From: an uncultured Muribaculaceae bacterium
Lineage (GTDB): Bacteria > Bacteroidota > Bacteroidia > Bacteroidales > Muribaculaceae
Direction: 5' to 3'
Length of the DNA stretch: 27,405 nt
Assembly (NCBI GenBank): GCA_910583795.1
Contig: CAJTZQ010000048.1
Span: forward strand, 1-27,405
The translations under genes were made by a program, and so were the position numbers. Of this stretch, positions 7,765 to 16,477 are shown one piece after another; the first letter of the stretch is position 1, and each line of letters begins with the position of its first letter. The notes below the pieces were generated by a model. It searched no databases. It was not told the DNA's origin and saw only the letters and a program-made list of their open reading frames with translations.

Positions 7765-9045
7765 TTACAGATCTGTAAGGCAGTCATCGAGGGCTGCTGT
7801 TATAGCAGCGCGGTCGAGCTTCTGACCTATGAATACGATTTTTTCCATCCTGTCGCCATATTCAGGATCCCAGTCACGCATAAGTCCCGGCTCAGTGGCA
7901 AGCATTCTTTGCAATTCGTCTTCCGGGGCGGTGGCATACCATTGTCCGGCTTCAGTGAGCTTTTTTTGAACCCCCGCCTGTTCAAACAGATATGACATGT
8001 CTGTGTTGTCGTTGAAGTAACATATCCCTTTGGCACGGATTATATTTTTAGGCCATTTTTTTGCAACAAACCAGTCGAATTTGTTGATGTCGAATGGTTT
8101 GCGTCGGTAATACACAAATGTCCCGATTCCGTATTCTTCTGCCTCTCCCTCTCCATCGTGATGATGGTGGTGATGGCAGTGGCAGACCCCATGTTCATGA
8201 TCGCAGTGCGAATGGTCTTCCTCCTCATCCTCGTGGTCATGGTCATGATGATGTTCGTGATGATGCTCATGATGATGTCCGTGATGATCTTCTTCCTCCT
8301 TTTCTATGTCATCAAGAGGTTTCTCGATTTCTTGAATCCAGGTAGCGGCTGTGACTGTTTTCTCAAAATTGAAGAGCCCGGTATGCAGAAGTTTGTCAAG
8401 GTCAAAGTCGCAATAGTCCGCTTCTATTATTTCAGCCTTAGGTTGTAGGGCCCGAATCACCTCTTTTATGTGGCGTGCCTCTTCCGGGGTAACTTCTGAA
8501 ATCTTATTTAAAACTATGATGTTGCAGAATTCGATCTGCTGGATCACCAAGCTTTCGATATCTTCTTCACCGATCTCTTTGGAAGTCAGACGGTCGCCTG
8601 AAGCGAATTCACTCTTGAGCCGCAGGGCATCCACCACTGTGACTATGCAATCAAGCACAGGGACACCATTCCGGCATAGCTGAGGAGCCATTCCAGGCAT
8701 GGAGCATATCGTCTGTGCTATCGGTTCTGGTTCGCATATTCCGCTTGCCTCTATAGCTATATAGTCGAATCCCCCTTTCATAAGATCAGAAAGCTGCTGC
8801 ATGAGATCCATTTTGAGAGTGCAGCAAATACATCCGTTCTGAAGAGCCACAAGGCTGTCGTCATTGTTGCCTACGATACCACCTTTCGCTATCAGGTCAG
8901 CATCAATATTGACTTCTCCGATGTCGTTGACTATCACAGCGAATTTTATACCTTTCTTGTTTGAGAGGATACGATTTAGAAGAGTGGTCTTGCCGCTTCC
9001 AAGATATCCTGTCAGCAGCAGTATTGGTGTAGTTTTTGTTGACAT
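7765..9045 (-). CDS. COG0523/CobW-family GTP-dependent metal chaperone with His-rich loop
   Basis: This is a G3E GTPase of the COG0523 group, whose members deliver or sense zinc or other metals (relatives: YjiA, YeiR, ZigA, ZNG1). In 426 residues one sees the Walker A GYLGSGKTT (13-21), the metal-binding GCICC (71-75), EASGICEPEP (99-108, switch/Walker B region), VVDA (137-140) and the guanine-specificity VLNK (178-181). The CobW C-terminal domain runs from about residue 306 (GIGTFVYYRRKPFD) to the end. Between the two domains lies a spacer with 24 histidines in 43 positions (254-296) plus Cys281, Cys288 and Cys290, probably a metal store or sensor. Which metal is unknown; zinc is the best guess from the family. 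It stands alone on the minus strand, and I see no Zur-type operator in its upstream region. Confidence 0.9.
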   Translation of the reverse strand: MSTKTTPILLLTGYLGSGKTTLLNRILSNKKGIKFAVIVNDIGEVNIDADLIAKGGIVGNNDDSLVALQNGCICCTLKMDLMQQLSDLMKGGFDYIAIEASGICEPEPIAQTICSMPGMAPQLCRNGVPVLDCIVTVVDALRLKSEFASGDRLTSKEIGEEDIESLVIQQIEFCNIIVLNKISEVTPEEARHIKEVIRALQPKAEIIEADYCDFDLDKLLHTGLFNFEKTVTAATWIQEIEKPLDDIEKEEEDHHGHHHEHHHEHHHDHDHEDEEEDHSHCDHEHGVCHCHHHHHHDGEGEAEEYGIGTFVYYRRKPFDINKFDWFVAKKWPKNIIRAKGICYFNDNTDMSYLFEQAGVQKKLTEAGQWYATAPEDELQRMLATEPGLMRDWDPEYGDRMEKIVFIGQKLDRAAITAALDDCLTDL

Positions 9046-9207
9046 TTATAAATATGTTTTATTAAAGCCCCACATGAGTGTGACTTCATTGTAATTTTAT
9101 TTTCTTGGAGAATATTTTTCTGAATAACGTTTTTTCTGAAAGAATTGATAAAAAATAATCTATATTTTTTGGACCATCCTCAGTTCATTATATGAAATCA
9201 TCTTCGG

Positions 9208-9235
9208 TTTGCTATATAATATTTGCTATATAATA
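9208..9235. repeat. Tandem 14-bp direct repeat
   Basis: TTTGCTATATAATA occurs twice back to back (9208-9221 and 9222-9235), just before the hairpin at 9235-9266. The rest of 9046-9297 holds that hairpin, an ATTATG-rich run at 9266-9298 and no recognisable gene. No perfect promoter core for the GTPase gene was found here. Confidence 0.5.
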
Positions 9236-9266
9236 ATTGAGGGCGCTCTCAGAAGTGCCCCCAATT
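9235..9266 (-). terminator. Stem-loop after the porin gene
   Basis: Arms 9235-9246 and 9255-9266 pair over 12 positions with one G-U and one mismatch, and have a GC-rich core. It lies 30 nt past the porin stop. There is no long T-run after it on the minus strand, so it may work as a 3' stabilising hairpin rather than a classical terminator. Confidence 0.5.
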
Positions 9267-9297
9267 ATGCATTATGAATTATGTATTATGCATTGCA

Positions 9298-10599
9298 TTA
9301 AAAGCTTACCTGCAACATCGCCTGCAATCTGTTGTCATGTGCTTGTGAACGGTCGAAATCCACACGTCGTCCGTAGATATATTCAAGTCCAACCTGCACT
9401 ATAGGATTTACTTGCCAGAATACATTTCCGAGGATATATTGTGCATATTTATATCCTGTCTTCCAAGGCACTGAAGAGTCAGCGTATGAATTTGCGTATG
9501 TACGAACATGGCTATAGATTGCGGTGCATGACACGGTAGGCGAGAAGTTGTATTGCAAGGCTCCATATGCACCCCATGCCTCCACCGGGTCAAGGCTTGA
9601 GGAATTGTCCGGATCAGGCATAAGGTCCATTCCTGTGCCTCCGAGATCCTGGATATAGCTGGCGATACCTTTGCCGTAGACTGCCTGATAGTAGGCGGAC
9701 AGCCCACCGGCAATAGGAGTCATGCCGCTTGCCTGGATTCCCCAGCCGACTTTGTCGATATTTTTCTGTGCAGTCTCATTCCGATAATACAGATTGCGCA
9801 CTATTCCTGAGAGCCTGAGCCAGCCTTTCCCTCCCGACCAAGAGCGCTGAATATAAAATGGAATATCGGGCACTCTTTGAGTTACAGTAGACGTATGGGT
9901 GGCATTCGTGAAAGAGTTTGCCGGCATATCTATACCCACAGCGGCTTTCCATTCCTTTTGCGGTCCGAACGGTTGTTCATAATAGATATTCCCATGAATC
10001 TGACAGGCGAAGGCGTTCGGTCCCTCATAGTCTATAGTTGCAGGAGATGCTGCCGCATCTGTGAATAGAGAATAATTGTAACCGGCTGTGAACCCTCGGT
10101 ATTTAAGGTAAGCTAATTGGAGTGTGGGAGCATAGCCTGATCCGAGGAAATTAATTGATACGTAGGCACCCAACTGATTTTTTGATCCCGGCAGGGCAAC
10201 CACATTAAGATATATGTTACTTTGCTGTGCGCTAAACCGGAATTGCGCTCCATTGCCCGGATCTTGAGCCATGGGAATTGCGGATGTCACAAAGAGATTG
10301 TCGTTGTTGACCGGATTGCCGAAATCATACATTCCCACAGCCTTTATGTTGGCTCCGATACCCATATAGTATTTGCCTTCTTTACCATGTACTGCAAACC
10401 GTGGCACATCAGGTGTCCCTTTGATTTTCGGAGCATTTTCATGAAGGGTGATGAAGGTGTCGGTAGAATCTTTGTATTCCATTATTTTTACGATAATATC
10501 TTCGCTCCCTTCATCCGCAGGAGATTGTGCTGACGTCTCCGACGGCATCGCCGCAAGACATGCAGGTAATAAAACGGAATATAAATAGATGTGTTTCAT
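9298..10599 (-). CDS. Outer membrane porin-like beta-barrel protein (DcaP-like)
   Basis: The 433-residue product has a signal peptide (to about SAQ, residue 25), a short acidic/helical N-terminal segment (DEGSEDIIVKIMEYKDST) and then alternating amphipathic strands to a C-terminal aromatic residue (LQAMLQVSF), typical of a Bam-inserted barrel. KGTPDVPRFAVHGKEGKYYMGIGANIKAVGMYDFG and the phrase PNAFACQIHGNIYYEQPFGPQ resemble DcaP-type trimeric porins, which pass small negatively charged or peptide-like molecules (family knowledge; the assignment is moderate). The ATG at 10599 was chosen because it gives a clean signal peptide. A longer frame from 10695 overlaps the preceding gene and adds a charged leader. 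The gap to the upstream MFS stop is 67 nt with no terminator, so the two are probably co-transcribed: a porin matched with an inner-membrane carrier. Confidence 0.75.
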   Translation of the reverse strand: MKHIYLYSVLLPACLAAMPSETSAQSPADEGSEDIIVKIMEYKDSTDTFITLHENAPKIKGTPDVPRFAVHGKEGKYYMGIGANIKAVGMYDFGNPVNNDNLFVTSAIPMAQDPGNGAQFRFSAQQSNIYLNVVALPGSKNQLGAYVSINFLGSGYAPTLQLAYLKYRGFTAGYNYSLFTDAAASPATIDYEGPNAFACQIHGNIYYEQPFGPQKEWKAAVGIDMPANSFTNATHTSTVTQRVPDIPFYIQRSWSGGKGWLRLSGIVRNLYYRNETAQKNIDKVGWGIQASGMTPIAGGLSAYYQAVYGKGIASYIQDLGGTGMDLMPDPDNSSSLDPVEAWGAYGALQYNFSPTVSCTAIYSHVRTYANSYADSSVPWKTGYKYAQYILGNVFWQVNPIVQVGLEYIYGRRVDFDRSQAHDNRLQAMLQVSF

Positions 10600-10666
10600 A
10601 AAGCCTTTTTGAATATTTTGAATAATTTTTTTGATATTATAATTTTTCGGGAAAGAGCAATCTTTG

Positions 10667-11974
10667 TCATGACCGCTTGTATGAATCCGAAACATATCCT
10701 TCGGTGGAAAAGGCGAAGCTTTTGTGCATTATGCAGGTCAATAATGTATAGACCGCAAGCATGACGGTGCATACCATAAATGCGAATCCTGTATTCTCTT
10801 TTGCTCCGAATATGTCACGGAAGAAGTCAATTATAAAGGGAGGGGCAACCACTCCCACATAATTTGCTGCAAGCACGAAAGACATTGCCAAGGTAGCCTT
10901 CCCGGTTGAACTTATAGCCAGACTTGTCTTGTCATATATAACTGGCTGGCAAATACCATATCCCAGTCCGGCAAGAGCCGCACCCGCACACATCGTCAGG
11001 GGCGAAGGAATGAATGCAAACAACCCGATCCCGATTGTCATTGCGATTGCAGTGTAAATGAAAGTATTCCCCTTGCATATTTTTACGAACCAGGGAAGTG
11101 TGTAACCCGGCAAAAAAATAAAAAGGAAATATAAAGCTGTGACTGTACCTGTTAGAGATTCGTCCCAGTTTTTCTTCTCGACCAGAAACGGACAATAGTA
11201 AGATATGGAGACCGTGGCAAAAGTGATGAAAAAGTAAGTCCCGATGAGAGCCCAGAGTCTTCCGGTATAAAAGCCGTTGTGGGCAGCGGGAACACGTTTG
11301 CTCGATAAACTACCGGAGTTATTTCCGGCATGTCGTGATTCTGGGGTGGAAGAAGGATCGGTGCTTCCACATTTTTTTCCATTCCCTGTCGAGTCTCTGT
11401 CTTGTTGCGGAATATCTTTCAGCCAATAAGAAAGAATTAGAGGAATCACTGCTGCGAGGTAAACGACAAAAGGAAGATGCCAATTGCCATGACTTAGCCA
11501 TCCCACTGCAAACGTTGCCGCCATGACAGCTGTGTTGGCAACGCCCGATTGAATCCCCATTTGTTTAAGCTTGTAGTTCCCACAGAAGGTCTGGGCTATC
11601 AGTCCCGTTGAGAATGGAATCAGGAATCCCGCTCCACATCCTATTAGACAGCTCACTACAATAAGTGCAGCCATACTTGATGAAAAAAAGTATGCCACGG
11701 CAGAAGCGGTGAAGAGTATCAATGCCCCTACTATAATGATTGTCTGATGCCTTGCTGTCGAGAGTTTGCCTGATAAAAGTATAAACGGGATAATCAGAAG
11801 ATTGGGAAGCACTGTCAGTAATTGGTCTTCCATCTGGGTAGTTCCCGGGAAAACTTCATGCAGAGTCCCGAGCATCGGGGTGATTGCAAGTCCCGGAAGA
11901 TTTACGATGAGGGAGATTGACATGATGGCGCAATATGTCATCAATGATAGTGGGGTTTTACCGGTCTTGATCAT
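10667..11974 (-). CDS. MFS transporter
   Basis: A 435-residue inner-membrane carrier with 12 predicted hydrophobic segments in two six-helix halves. The first half includes the GKLSTARHQ motif (loop 2-3, a variant of the MFS motif A) and GCGAGFLIPFSTGLIAQTF (TM4 region). After TM6 there is a long, polar, Ser/Asn-rich cytoplasmic linker (about residues 192-231) before TM7. The second half has GAALAGLGYGICQPVIYDKTS, a glycine-rich TM10-type motif. I cannot name the substrate. The first gene of a likely pair with the porin downstream, it lies directly after the gadC terminator and so is probably not part of the gad operon. No TAnnTTTG core was found between 11975 and 12043. Confidence 0.85.
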   Translation of the reverse strand: MIKTGKTPLSLMTYCAIMSISLIVNLPGLAITPMLGTLHEVFPGTTQMEDQLLTVLPNLLIIPFILLSGKLSTARHQTIIIVGALILFTASAVAYFFSSSMAALIVVSCLIGCGAGFLIPFSTGLIAQTFCGNYKLKQMGIQSGVANTAVMAATFAVGWLSHGNWHLPFVVYLAAVIPLILSYWLKDIPQQDRDSTGNGKKCGSTDPSSTPESRHAGNNSGSLSSKRVPAAHNGFYTGRLWALIGTYFFITFATVSISYYCPFLVEKKNWDESLTGTVTALYFLFIFLPGYTLPWFVKICKGNTFIYTAIAMTIGIGLFAFIPSPLTMCAGAALAGLGYGICQPVIYDKTSLAISSTGKATLAMSFVLAANYVGVVAPPFIIDFFRDIFGAKENTGFAFMVCTVMLAVYTLLTCIMHKSFAFSTEGYVSDSYKRS

Positions 11975-12043
11975 ACGATTTGAGTTTGTGGAATCAGGTT
12001 TGACGGATTGACTTCGCCTCCGCTCCGGGTGATTGATTTAAAC

Positions 12044-12074
12044 AGTAAAGTCCGGAGATAATCCGGACTTTACT
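12044..12074 (-). terminator. Terminator after gadC
   Basis: A perfect 13-bp stem (AGTAAAGTCCGGA at 12044-12056 with 12062-12074) and a 5-nt loop begin 14 nt past the gadC stop. Downstream on the minus strand there is only a short TGTTT run. Confidence 0.75.
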
Positions 12075-12088
12075 CATTTTGATACCGG

Positions 12089-13729
12089 TCAAACGGTTTT
12101 GCTATCTGTGCCTGTTGCTGTGCTTTTACTTGCAGCCGCTTTGTTGATGGAAGTGGCGTGTGAAAGTAATGCACTGGCATGTGCCGGTACTTCGGCTGCA
12201 TTTTCAGCTGCAAATTCTTCAGCCGCTTTTTGTCTGATGGCGGCTGCTCCCGGTGAATTGTCCCAATGGAAAGGAACAAAATCAGTGCCCATAGAGTTCC
12301 AGGAATCTTTCTTGAACCGCAGGATGATAAATGGAAGCACTACGAAAATGATTGTTCCCAATATAAGGACTGTGAACCATACCGCGTTAGAGCCCATTTC
12401 GATCTGGCTTGGGGGGAAGAAACTGAAAATAAACGCTGTTAGTGAACCGATGAATCCGACTCCCGCAATGAGCCACATGACTCCGTTGCCGGTTTTGCCG
12501 AGACGATAGGGACGCGGGGCGTCTTTCATGTTATAGCGCAGACGGATTGCGGATGCAAACATCAATAGATAGGCTATAAGATAAAGGATACAGGTAAGTT
12601 GTGATAGAATCTGATAGAAACTTTCTACCGATGGCATCACGACCATGAGTAATGCGAGCACAGTAACCACACCGCCCTGCACATAAAGAATATTCTTCTG
12701 AACGCCATTCTTGTTGGTCTTCTGGAAAAACTTAGGAAGATAGCCTGCCTGACCAACTGCAAACACGCCTTTTGATGGGCCTGCAACCCAAGTAAGCACT
12801 CCTGCGAGCACTCCAAATGCGAGGGCTATGGCGATGATTGGCGACAGCCATTTGATATGAAGCACACTGAAGTAGTTGTCAAAGCCTACGAGTAGACTCT
12901 GCACAAGGTTGATATCCTTGGCTGGTATGATCACGCCGAGGGCATAGGTGCCGAGCACGAATATCGCTACCGTTGCTATTGCGCCGATGATGACAGCCTT
13001 TGGATAGTTGACAGTCGGGTTTTTAATTTCCCTCACATGCACACCGCTCATTTCCATGCCTGCATAGAAAAGGAAGATTGACACGGCGAGAACTATATTG
13101 TTGAAGTTGGAGAAGTCAGGGATGAAGCTGCCGTGCCAGTCCATCTGCGACTTGCCGCCTGTGGCAAGGTATATGACTGCGCAAACCACAATAAGACCCA
13201 CAGGGATGATTGTGCCGACAAGTCCACCGATTTTCGACACTTTACCTACCCAATCCATACCTTTGAGGGAGATGAAGGTGGCGAGCCAATAGATGGCGAG
13301 AACCACTACAATCGTGTAGAGTTTATTTGCGGCAAGATGCGTGTCATAAATATGGTCCATGCCTATGAATGCGAGAGAAACAGCACCGAAAGTAAGCACT
13401 GTAGGATACCATATTGTGCTCTCTATCCATTGCAGCCAGATTCCGAGAAAGCCCGGCTTGTCGCCGAATGCCTCGCCGATCCAGCGGAACATACCTCCTT
13501 GCTGGTATGGAAACATGGCGGCAAGCTCTGCTGCCACCAGCGATACAGGTACGAGAAACACAATGGCTGCGAGAATATAATAGAATGCAGAGCTGACACC
13601 GTATTCAGCTTCTGCAGGGAGTCCTCTCAGGGACACCACAGCGACAATGTTCATTATGACAAGGGTGAAGACCCCCATCTTGGCGGCTTGTTTCACCGTC
13701 GCTTTTGTCTGAACGGAAGAATTTGCCAT
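12089..13729 (-). CDS. gadC: Glutamate:gamma-aminobutyrate antiporter
   Basis: GadC is an APC-superfamily exchanger that imports glutamate and exports GABA, so each cycle with GadB removes one cytosolic proton. The 546 residues begin with a short soluble N-terminus and TM1 VFTLVIMNIVAVVSLRGLPAEAEYG (from about residue 20). The unwound TM1 motif (SLRGLP) fits the family. TM6 carries VLAVSIFLFYAGMEMSGVHVREIKNP, typical of GadC-type antiporters, followed by LAGVLTWVAGPSKGVFAVGQAGYLP. A soluble tail of about 76 residues, rich in Ala, Ser and Thr, follows TM12. In E. coli a shorter C-terminal plug closes the pore at neutral pH, and this tail could serve the same purpose (inference). It is the last gene of gadB-glsA-gadC; the gap to glsA is 64 nt and contains no hairpin that I can see. 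Confidence 0.93.
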   Translation of the reverse strand: MANSSVQTKATVKQAAKMGVFTLVIMNIVAVVSLRGLPAEAEYGVSSAFYYILAAIVFLVPVSLVAAELAAMFPYQQGGMFRWIGEAFGDKPGFLGIWLQWIESTIWYPTVLTFGAVSLAFIGMDHIYDTHLAANKLYTIVVVLAIYWLATFISLKGMDWVGKVSKIGGLVGTIIPVGLIVVCAVIYLATGGKSQMDWHGSFIPDFSNFNNIVLAVSIFLFYAGMEMSGVHVREIKNPTVNYPKAVIIGAIATVAIFVLGTYALGVIIPAKDINLVQSLLVGFDNYFSVLHIKWLSPIIAIALAFGVLAGVLTWVAGPSKGVFAVGQAGYLPKFFQKTNKNGVQKNILYVQGGVVTVLALLMVVMPSVESFYQILSQLTCILYLIAYLLMFASAIRLRYNMKDAPRPYRLGKTGNGVMWLIAGVGFIGSLTAFIFSFFPPSQIEMGSNAVWFTVLILGTIIFVVLPFIILRFKKDSWNSMGTDFVPFHWDNSPGAAAIRQKAAEEFAAENAAEVPAHASALLSHATSINKAAASKSTATGTDSKTV

Positions 13730-13793
13730 AATAATGAGTGTTTTTTATAAATAATTAAGAATAAATCAGAGCCGGAAAAGATTGATGGAGAAT

Positions 13794-14762
13794 TTACTCA
13801 GGAACGATTGTGACCTGATCGCCGTTGAAGATGCCGAGATCAAGTTTTTGCATGAATTTTTTGATGGCAGTCTGGGCTTTTACCGAATTGCCGGCATCAT
13901 CGAGTGGCGGTGCGAATGCCGCGATACCGAAAAGTCCGGGCATAACCCCCATCACTCCGCCTCCAACTCCGGTCTTTGCCGGAATGCCTGAAGTGAAGAG
14001 CCAGTCTCCTGTGTGCTGATAGAAACCTACAGATGCTATCATGGTGGTGATCTTTGATGAGATCTCGCGGCTATGCACCTGTTTCCCGGTCACAGGGTTC
14101 ATTCCTCCGTTGGCTATAGTTGCACCCATTATCGATAGCTGTGATGATGTGATTCCGAGCGAGCATTGGCGGGTGTAAAGGTCAAGGCTCATGTCGACTT
14201 CATCATAAATCCTGTTGTAGTTTTTCAGAAGCCATGATATGGCACGGTTATTGAAATTTGTGGCTGTTTCGCTTTCATAAAGCTCGTCGAGGAGCTGCGG
14301 TGCAGACCCGCAAAGATCTGTAATATTGTCTGTGATGGCTTTCCATTTTTCGGAAGAATCTCCTTGGGGTGCGATCATTGAACATGCTGAGATTGCGCCG
14401 GCGTTTACAAGCGGCGTTGACGGATGGTCTTTCTCAAGAAGGATTGCAAAGATTGAATTAAACGGTAGCCCTGTGGCGTCGGCGCCTATCTGTCGCAGAA
14501 CGCCTTCGGGGGTATGCTGGATCATTGCCAATATGGCTGTCGGCACTTTCGAGACTGATTCTATACCGAATTTATATTCCGTGTCTCCAAAATTGAAAGT
14601 GGTGCCATTGGCAAGGGTGACACTAAGTCCGAATAGCTCGGGATTTACGTTTGCAAGATATGGTATATAGTTTGCATTCGCACCTCCGGAGACCTCTTTT
14701 GATTCCGAATACGCTTGGTAAGCGGCGTCACGGATCTGCGAGATGGTAATCTTCCTTTCCAT
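13794..14762 (-). CDS. glsA: Glutaminase A
   Basis: GlsA hydrolyses glutamine to glutamate and ammonia. Both products help at low pH: ammonia binds a proton, and glutamate feeds GadB. The 322 residues have the serine-beta-lactamase-like fold of the family, with the catalytic SVSK (Ser69-x-x-Lys72) after FGIE. Other signatures are LPFNSI, PLVNAGAI (about 135-142) and the C-terminal MPGLFGIAAFAPPLDDAGNSVKAQ. Length is close to the usual 305-330. I start at 14762 (MERKITISQIRDAA). A longer frame to 14825 would begin inside the hairpin at 14798-14833. It sits between gadB and gadC, so its role in glutamine-dependent acid resistance is strongly supported by context. Confidence 0.94.
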   Translation of the reverse strand: MERKITISQIRDAAYQAYSESKEVSGGANANYIPYLANVNPELFGLSVTLANGTTFNFGDTEYKFGIESVSKVPTAILAMIQHTPEGVLRQIGADATGLPFNSIFAILLEKDHPSTPLVNAGAISACSMIAPQGDSSEKWKAITDNITDLCGSAPQLLDELYESETATNFNNRAISWLLKNYNRIYDEVDMSLDLYTRQCSLGITSSQLSIMGATIANGGMNPVTGKQVHSREISSKITTMIASVGFYQHTGDWLFTSGIPAKTGVGGGVMGVMPGLFGIAAFAPPLDDAGNSVKAQTAIKKFMQKLDLGIFNGDQVTIVPE

Positions 14763-14797
14763 AAGCGGGATGTTTTTGTGTGGAATAATTAAAGAGA

Positions 14798-14833
14798 TGC
14801 GGCAGATGGGATGGTTATATTCCATCTGCCGCA
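14798..14833 (-). terminator. Hairpin between gadB and glsA (terminator or attenuator)
   Basis: A perfect 12-bp GC-rich stem (14798-14809 with 14822-14833) plus one G-U encloses a loop of about 10-12 nt. On the minus strand it is followed by TCTCTTTAATTATT, a modest T-rich tail. It starts 52 nt after the gadB stop and ends 36 nt before the glsA start, so gadB may be expressed above glsA-gadC through partial termination. Confidence 0.6.
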
Positions 14834-14885
14834 GTCAAATTAAGATGATTTTAATAATCAGTGTTTTGTGCAATTATATCGGGTA

Positions 14886-16310
14886 TTATTTCCCGGTGTG
14901 ATTAAACGATTTGCTTACGAGGGGAATGTTCTTCTCCATGGCGATACGTGTCGGGGTCGGGTATTCGAGCTGGTTGAGCTCGGCTACTGCTGCATTGATA
15001 TCATGGAGAAGTTCATCACACATGTCACGGCTGAAGCCCTGTTTGCAGAGCACACGCATCACAACCATGTCTTCAATATTGACTGGCATAGCGTAGGCAG
15101 GAACCATCCATCCGTGTTGAGCAAGTTTGTCCTGAAGGTCATAGAGAGTCCATTTTGCGTCTTTCTGAACTTCCGGTTTCATGAGCCATGTCACGATCGG
15201 GTTGGGCACTTCGTCAGAATAAGGAACAAATTCCGGCATTGCCGAGAGCTGAGCATGCAGATATTTAGCAATCTCAAGTGAGTTGTACTGCACATTCTTG
15301 TATCCCTCGAATCCTAAACGGATAAATTGATAGTACTGACCTAAGATCTGAGCGGCAGGACGAGAATAGTTCAAGCCGACCTGAGTGACTTCGGCTCCAA
15401 GATAATCGACAGTAAACGACATGTCGGAGGGAAGATACTGTTTGTCTTTCCATACCACCCAGCCGAGACCCGGATAAACAAGACCGAACTTGTGGCCTGA
15501 AGTACTGATGGAAAGAACCCATTTCAAGCGGAAGTCCCACTTCTTCTCCGGGAAGAGGAACGGGAGGATGAAACCGCCTGTTGCTGCATCGATATGGATA
15601 CATACCTCGTTGCCTGTCTCGGCATTATATTTGTCAAGTGCGGCGTCAAGAGCTTCCACATCATCGTTAAGACCGGTCCAGGTCACACCCTGAATGGCAA
15701 CGACAGCAAATGTGTTTTCGTCACACATCTTTATTGCCTCGTCGATATCAAGCGTGGTATGTTCTTTGGTAAGAGGCACCTGGCGCATTTCGATATTCCA
15801 CAAAGTGGCAAATTTTTCCCATACCACCTGATAGCCGGAAGAAATTACAAAATTAGGTTTGTCGTAAGGCTTTCCGGCTTTCTTGCGTCGTTCTATCCAA
15901 CGCTTCCAGGCTGCAATACCGCCGAGCATACATGCTTCGGAAGAACCGATGGCAAGTGCACCTGTTTTCCATTTCTTTTGTTCCGGAGTGTTCCAGAGAT
16001 TGGCGACAATATTGATACACTTTTGGCACATTACGGCTACTCGCGGGTATTCTGTTTCATCGATATAGTTGATATCGATCGCTTCGTTCATCAATTTTGT
16101 GGCATAGTCATCCATATATGTGGTGACAAATGTTGCGAGATTGAGTCGCGGTTGGGTCTGGGCGAATGTTTCGTCTTTCACCATCTGATATGCAACTTGA
16201 GGAGTAGAGGGACCGTCAGGAATTTTTTCCACCGGTGCCGGCTGTAACATTGCGTCTTGTCCGAATGCTTCACTCTTGAAATCGCCTTGGCGATAATTTG
16301 GATCAATCAT
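14886..16310 (-). CDS. gadB: Glutamate decarboxylase
   Basis: A PLP-dependent cytoplasmic enzyme converting L-glutamate to GABA and CO2 with uptake of a proton. The 474 residues follow the bacterial GAD layout: an N-terminal segment, TGALAIGSSEACMLGG (116-131, cofactor phosphate region), CIHIDAATGGFILPF (237-251, with Asp241 facing the PLP ring) and STSGHKFG, whose Lys274 forms the internal aldimine. The C-terminus ends SFNHTGK. The E. coli enzyme ends SFKHT, and its penultimate His blocks the active site at neutral pH. The same His is kept here at residue 471 but followed by two more residues, so pH-dependent autoinhibition is likely. The ATG at 16310 (MIDPNYRQGDF) is preferred over one at 16349, which would add 13 Tyr/Asn-rich residues. 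First gene of the gad operon. Confidence 0.95.
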   Translation of the reverse strand: MIDPNYRQGDFKSEAFGQDAMLQPAPVEKIPDGPSTPQVAYQMVKDETFAQTQPRLNLATFVTTYMDDYATKLMNEAIDINYIDETEYPRVAVMCQKCINIVANLWNTPEQKKWKTGALAIGSSEACMLGGIAAWKRWIERRKKAGKPYDKPNFVISSGYQVVWEKFATLWNIEMRQVPLTKEHTTLDIDEAIKMCDENTFAVVAIQGVTWTGLNDDVEALDAALDKYNAETGNEVCIHIDAATGGFILPFLFPEKKWDFRLKWVLSISTSGHKFGLVYPGLGWVVWKDKQYLPSDMSFTVDYLGAEVTQVGLNYSRPAAQILGQYYQFIRLGFEGYKNVQYNSLEIAKYLHAQLSAMPEFVPYSDEVPNPIVTWLMKPEVQKDAKWTLYDLQDKLAQHGWMVPAYAMPVNIEDMVVMRVLCKQGFSRDMCDELLHDINAAVAELNQLEYPTPTRIAMEKNIPLVSKSFNHTGK

Positions 16311-16477
16311 AGTTTTATAATAATTAAGGTGTTGATAATTATAATTCAATAATAAATTTTAATCAATGAAAAATGTGACTTTTAATATTGAGTGTATTTG
16401 AAAACCACATAATCATACATGTGCGCATGGAAACTGATGTTTTCAGGACTACATTGGCGCATCATCTGATATTCTAA

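Noticed and set aside
8094..8448. Plus-strand frames opposite the His-rich GTPase spacer, one of them Met/Val-rich and membrane-like
   Set aside because: They are the complement of His and Asp codons (GTG/ATG patterns) and disappear outside the spacer.
9266..9298. ATTATG-rich run as a possible CRISPR or regulatory array
   Set aside because: Units are short, imperfect and without spacers; similar AT-rich runs are common between Bacteroidetes genes.
10600..10695. N-terminal extension of the porin overlapping the end of the MFS gene
   Set aside because: It would put 32 polar and basic residues before a clean signal peptide; the ATG at 10599 is better.
13133..13750. A 205-codon plus-strand frame opposite gadC
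   Set aside because: Antisense shadow of a well-supported membrane transporter; no family resemblance and no start signals.
15594..16247. A 217-codon plus-strand frame opposite gadB
   Set aside because: Antisense shadow of gadB, with Cys/Phe-rich composition typical of complementary frames.
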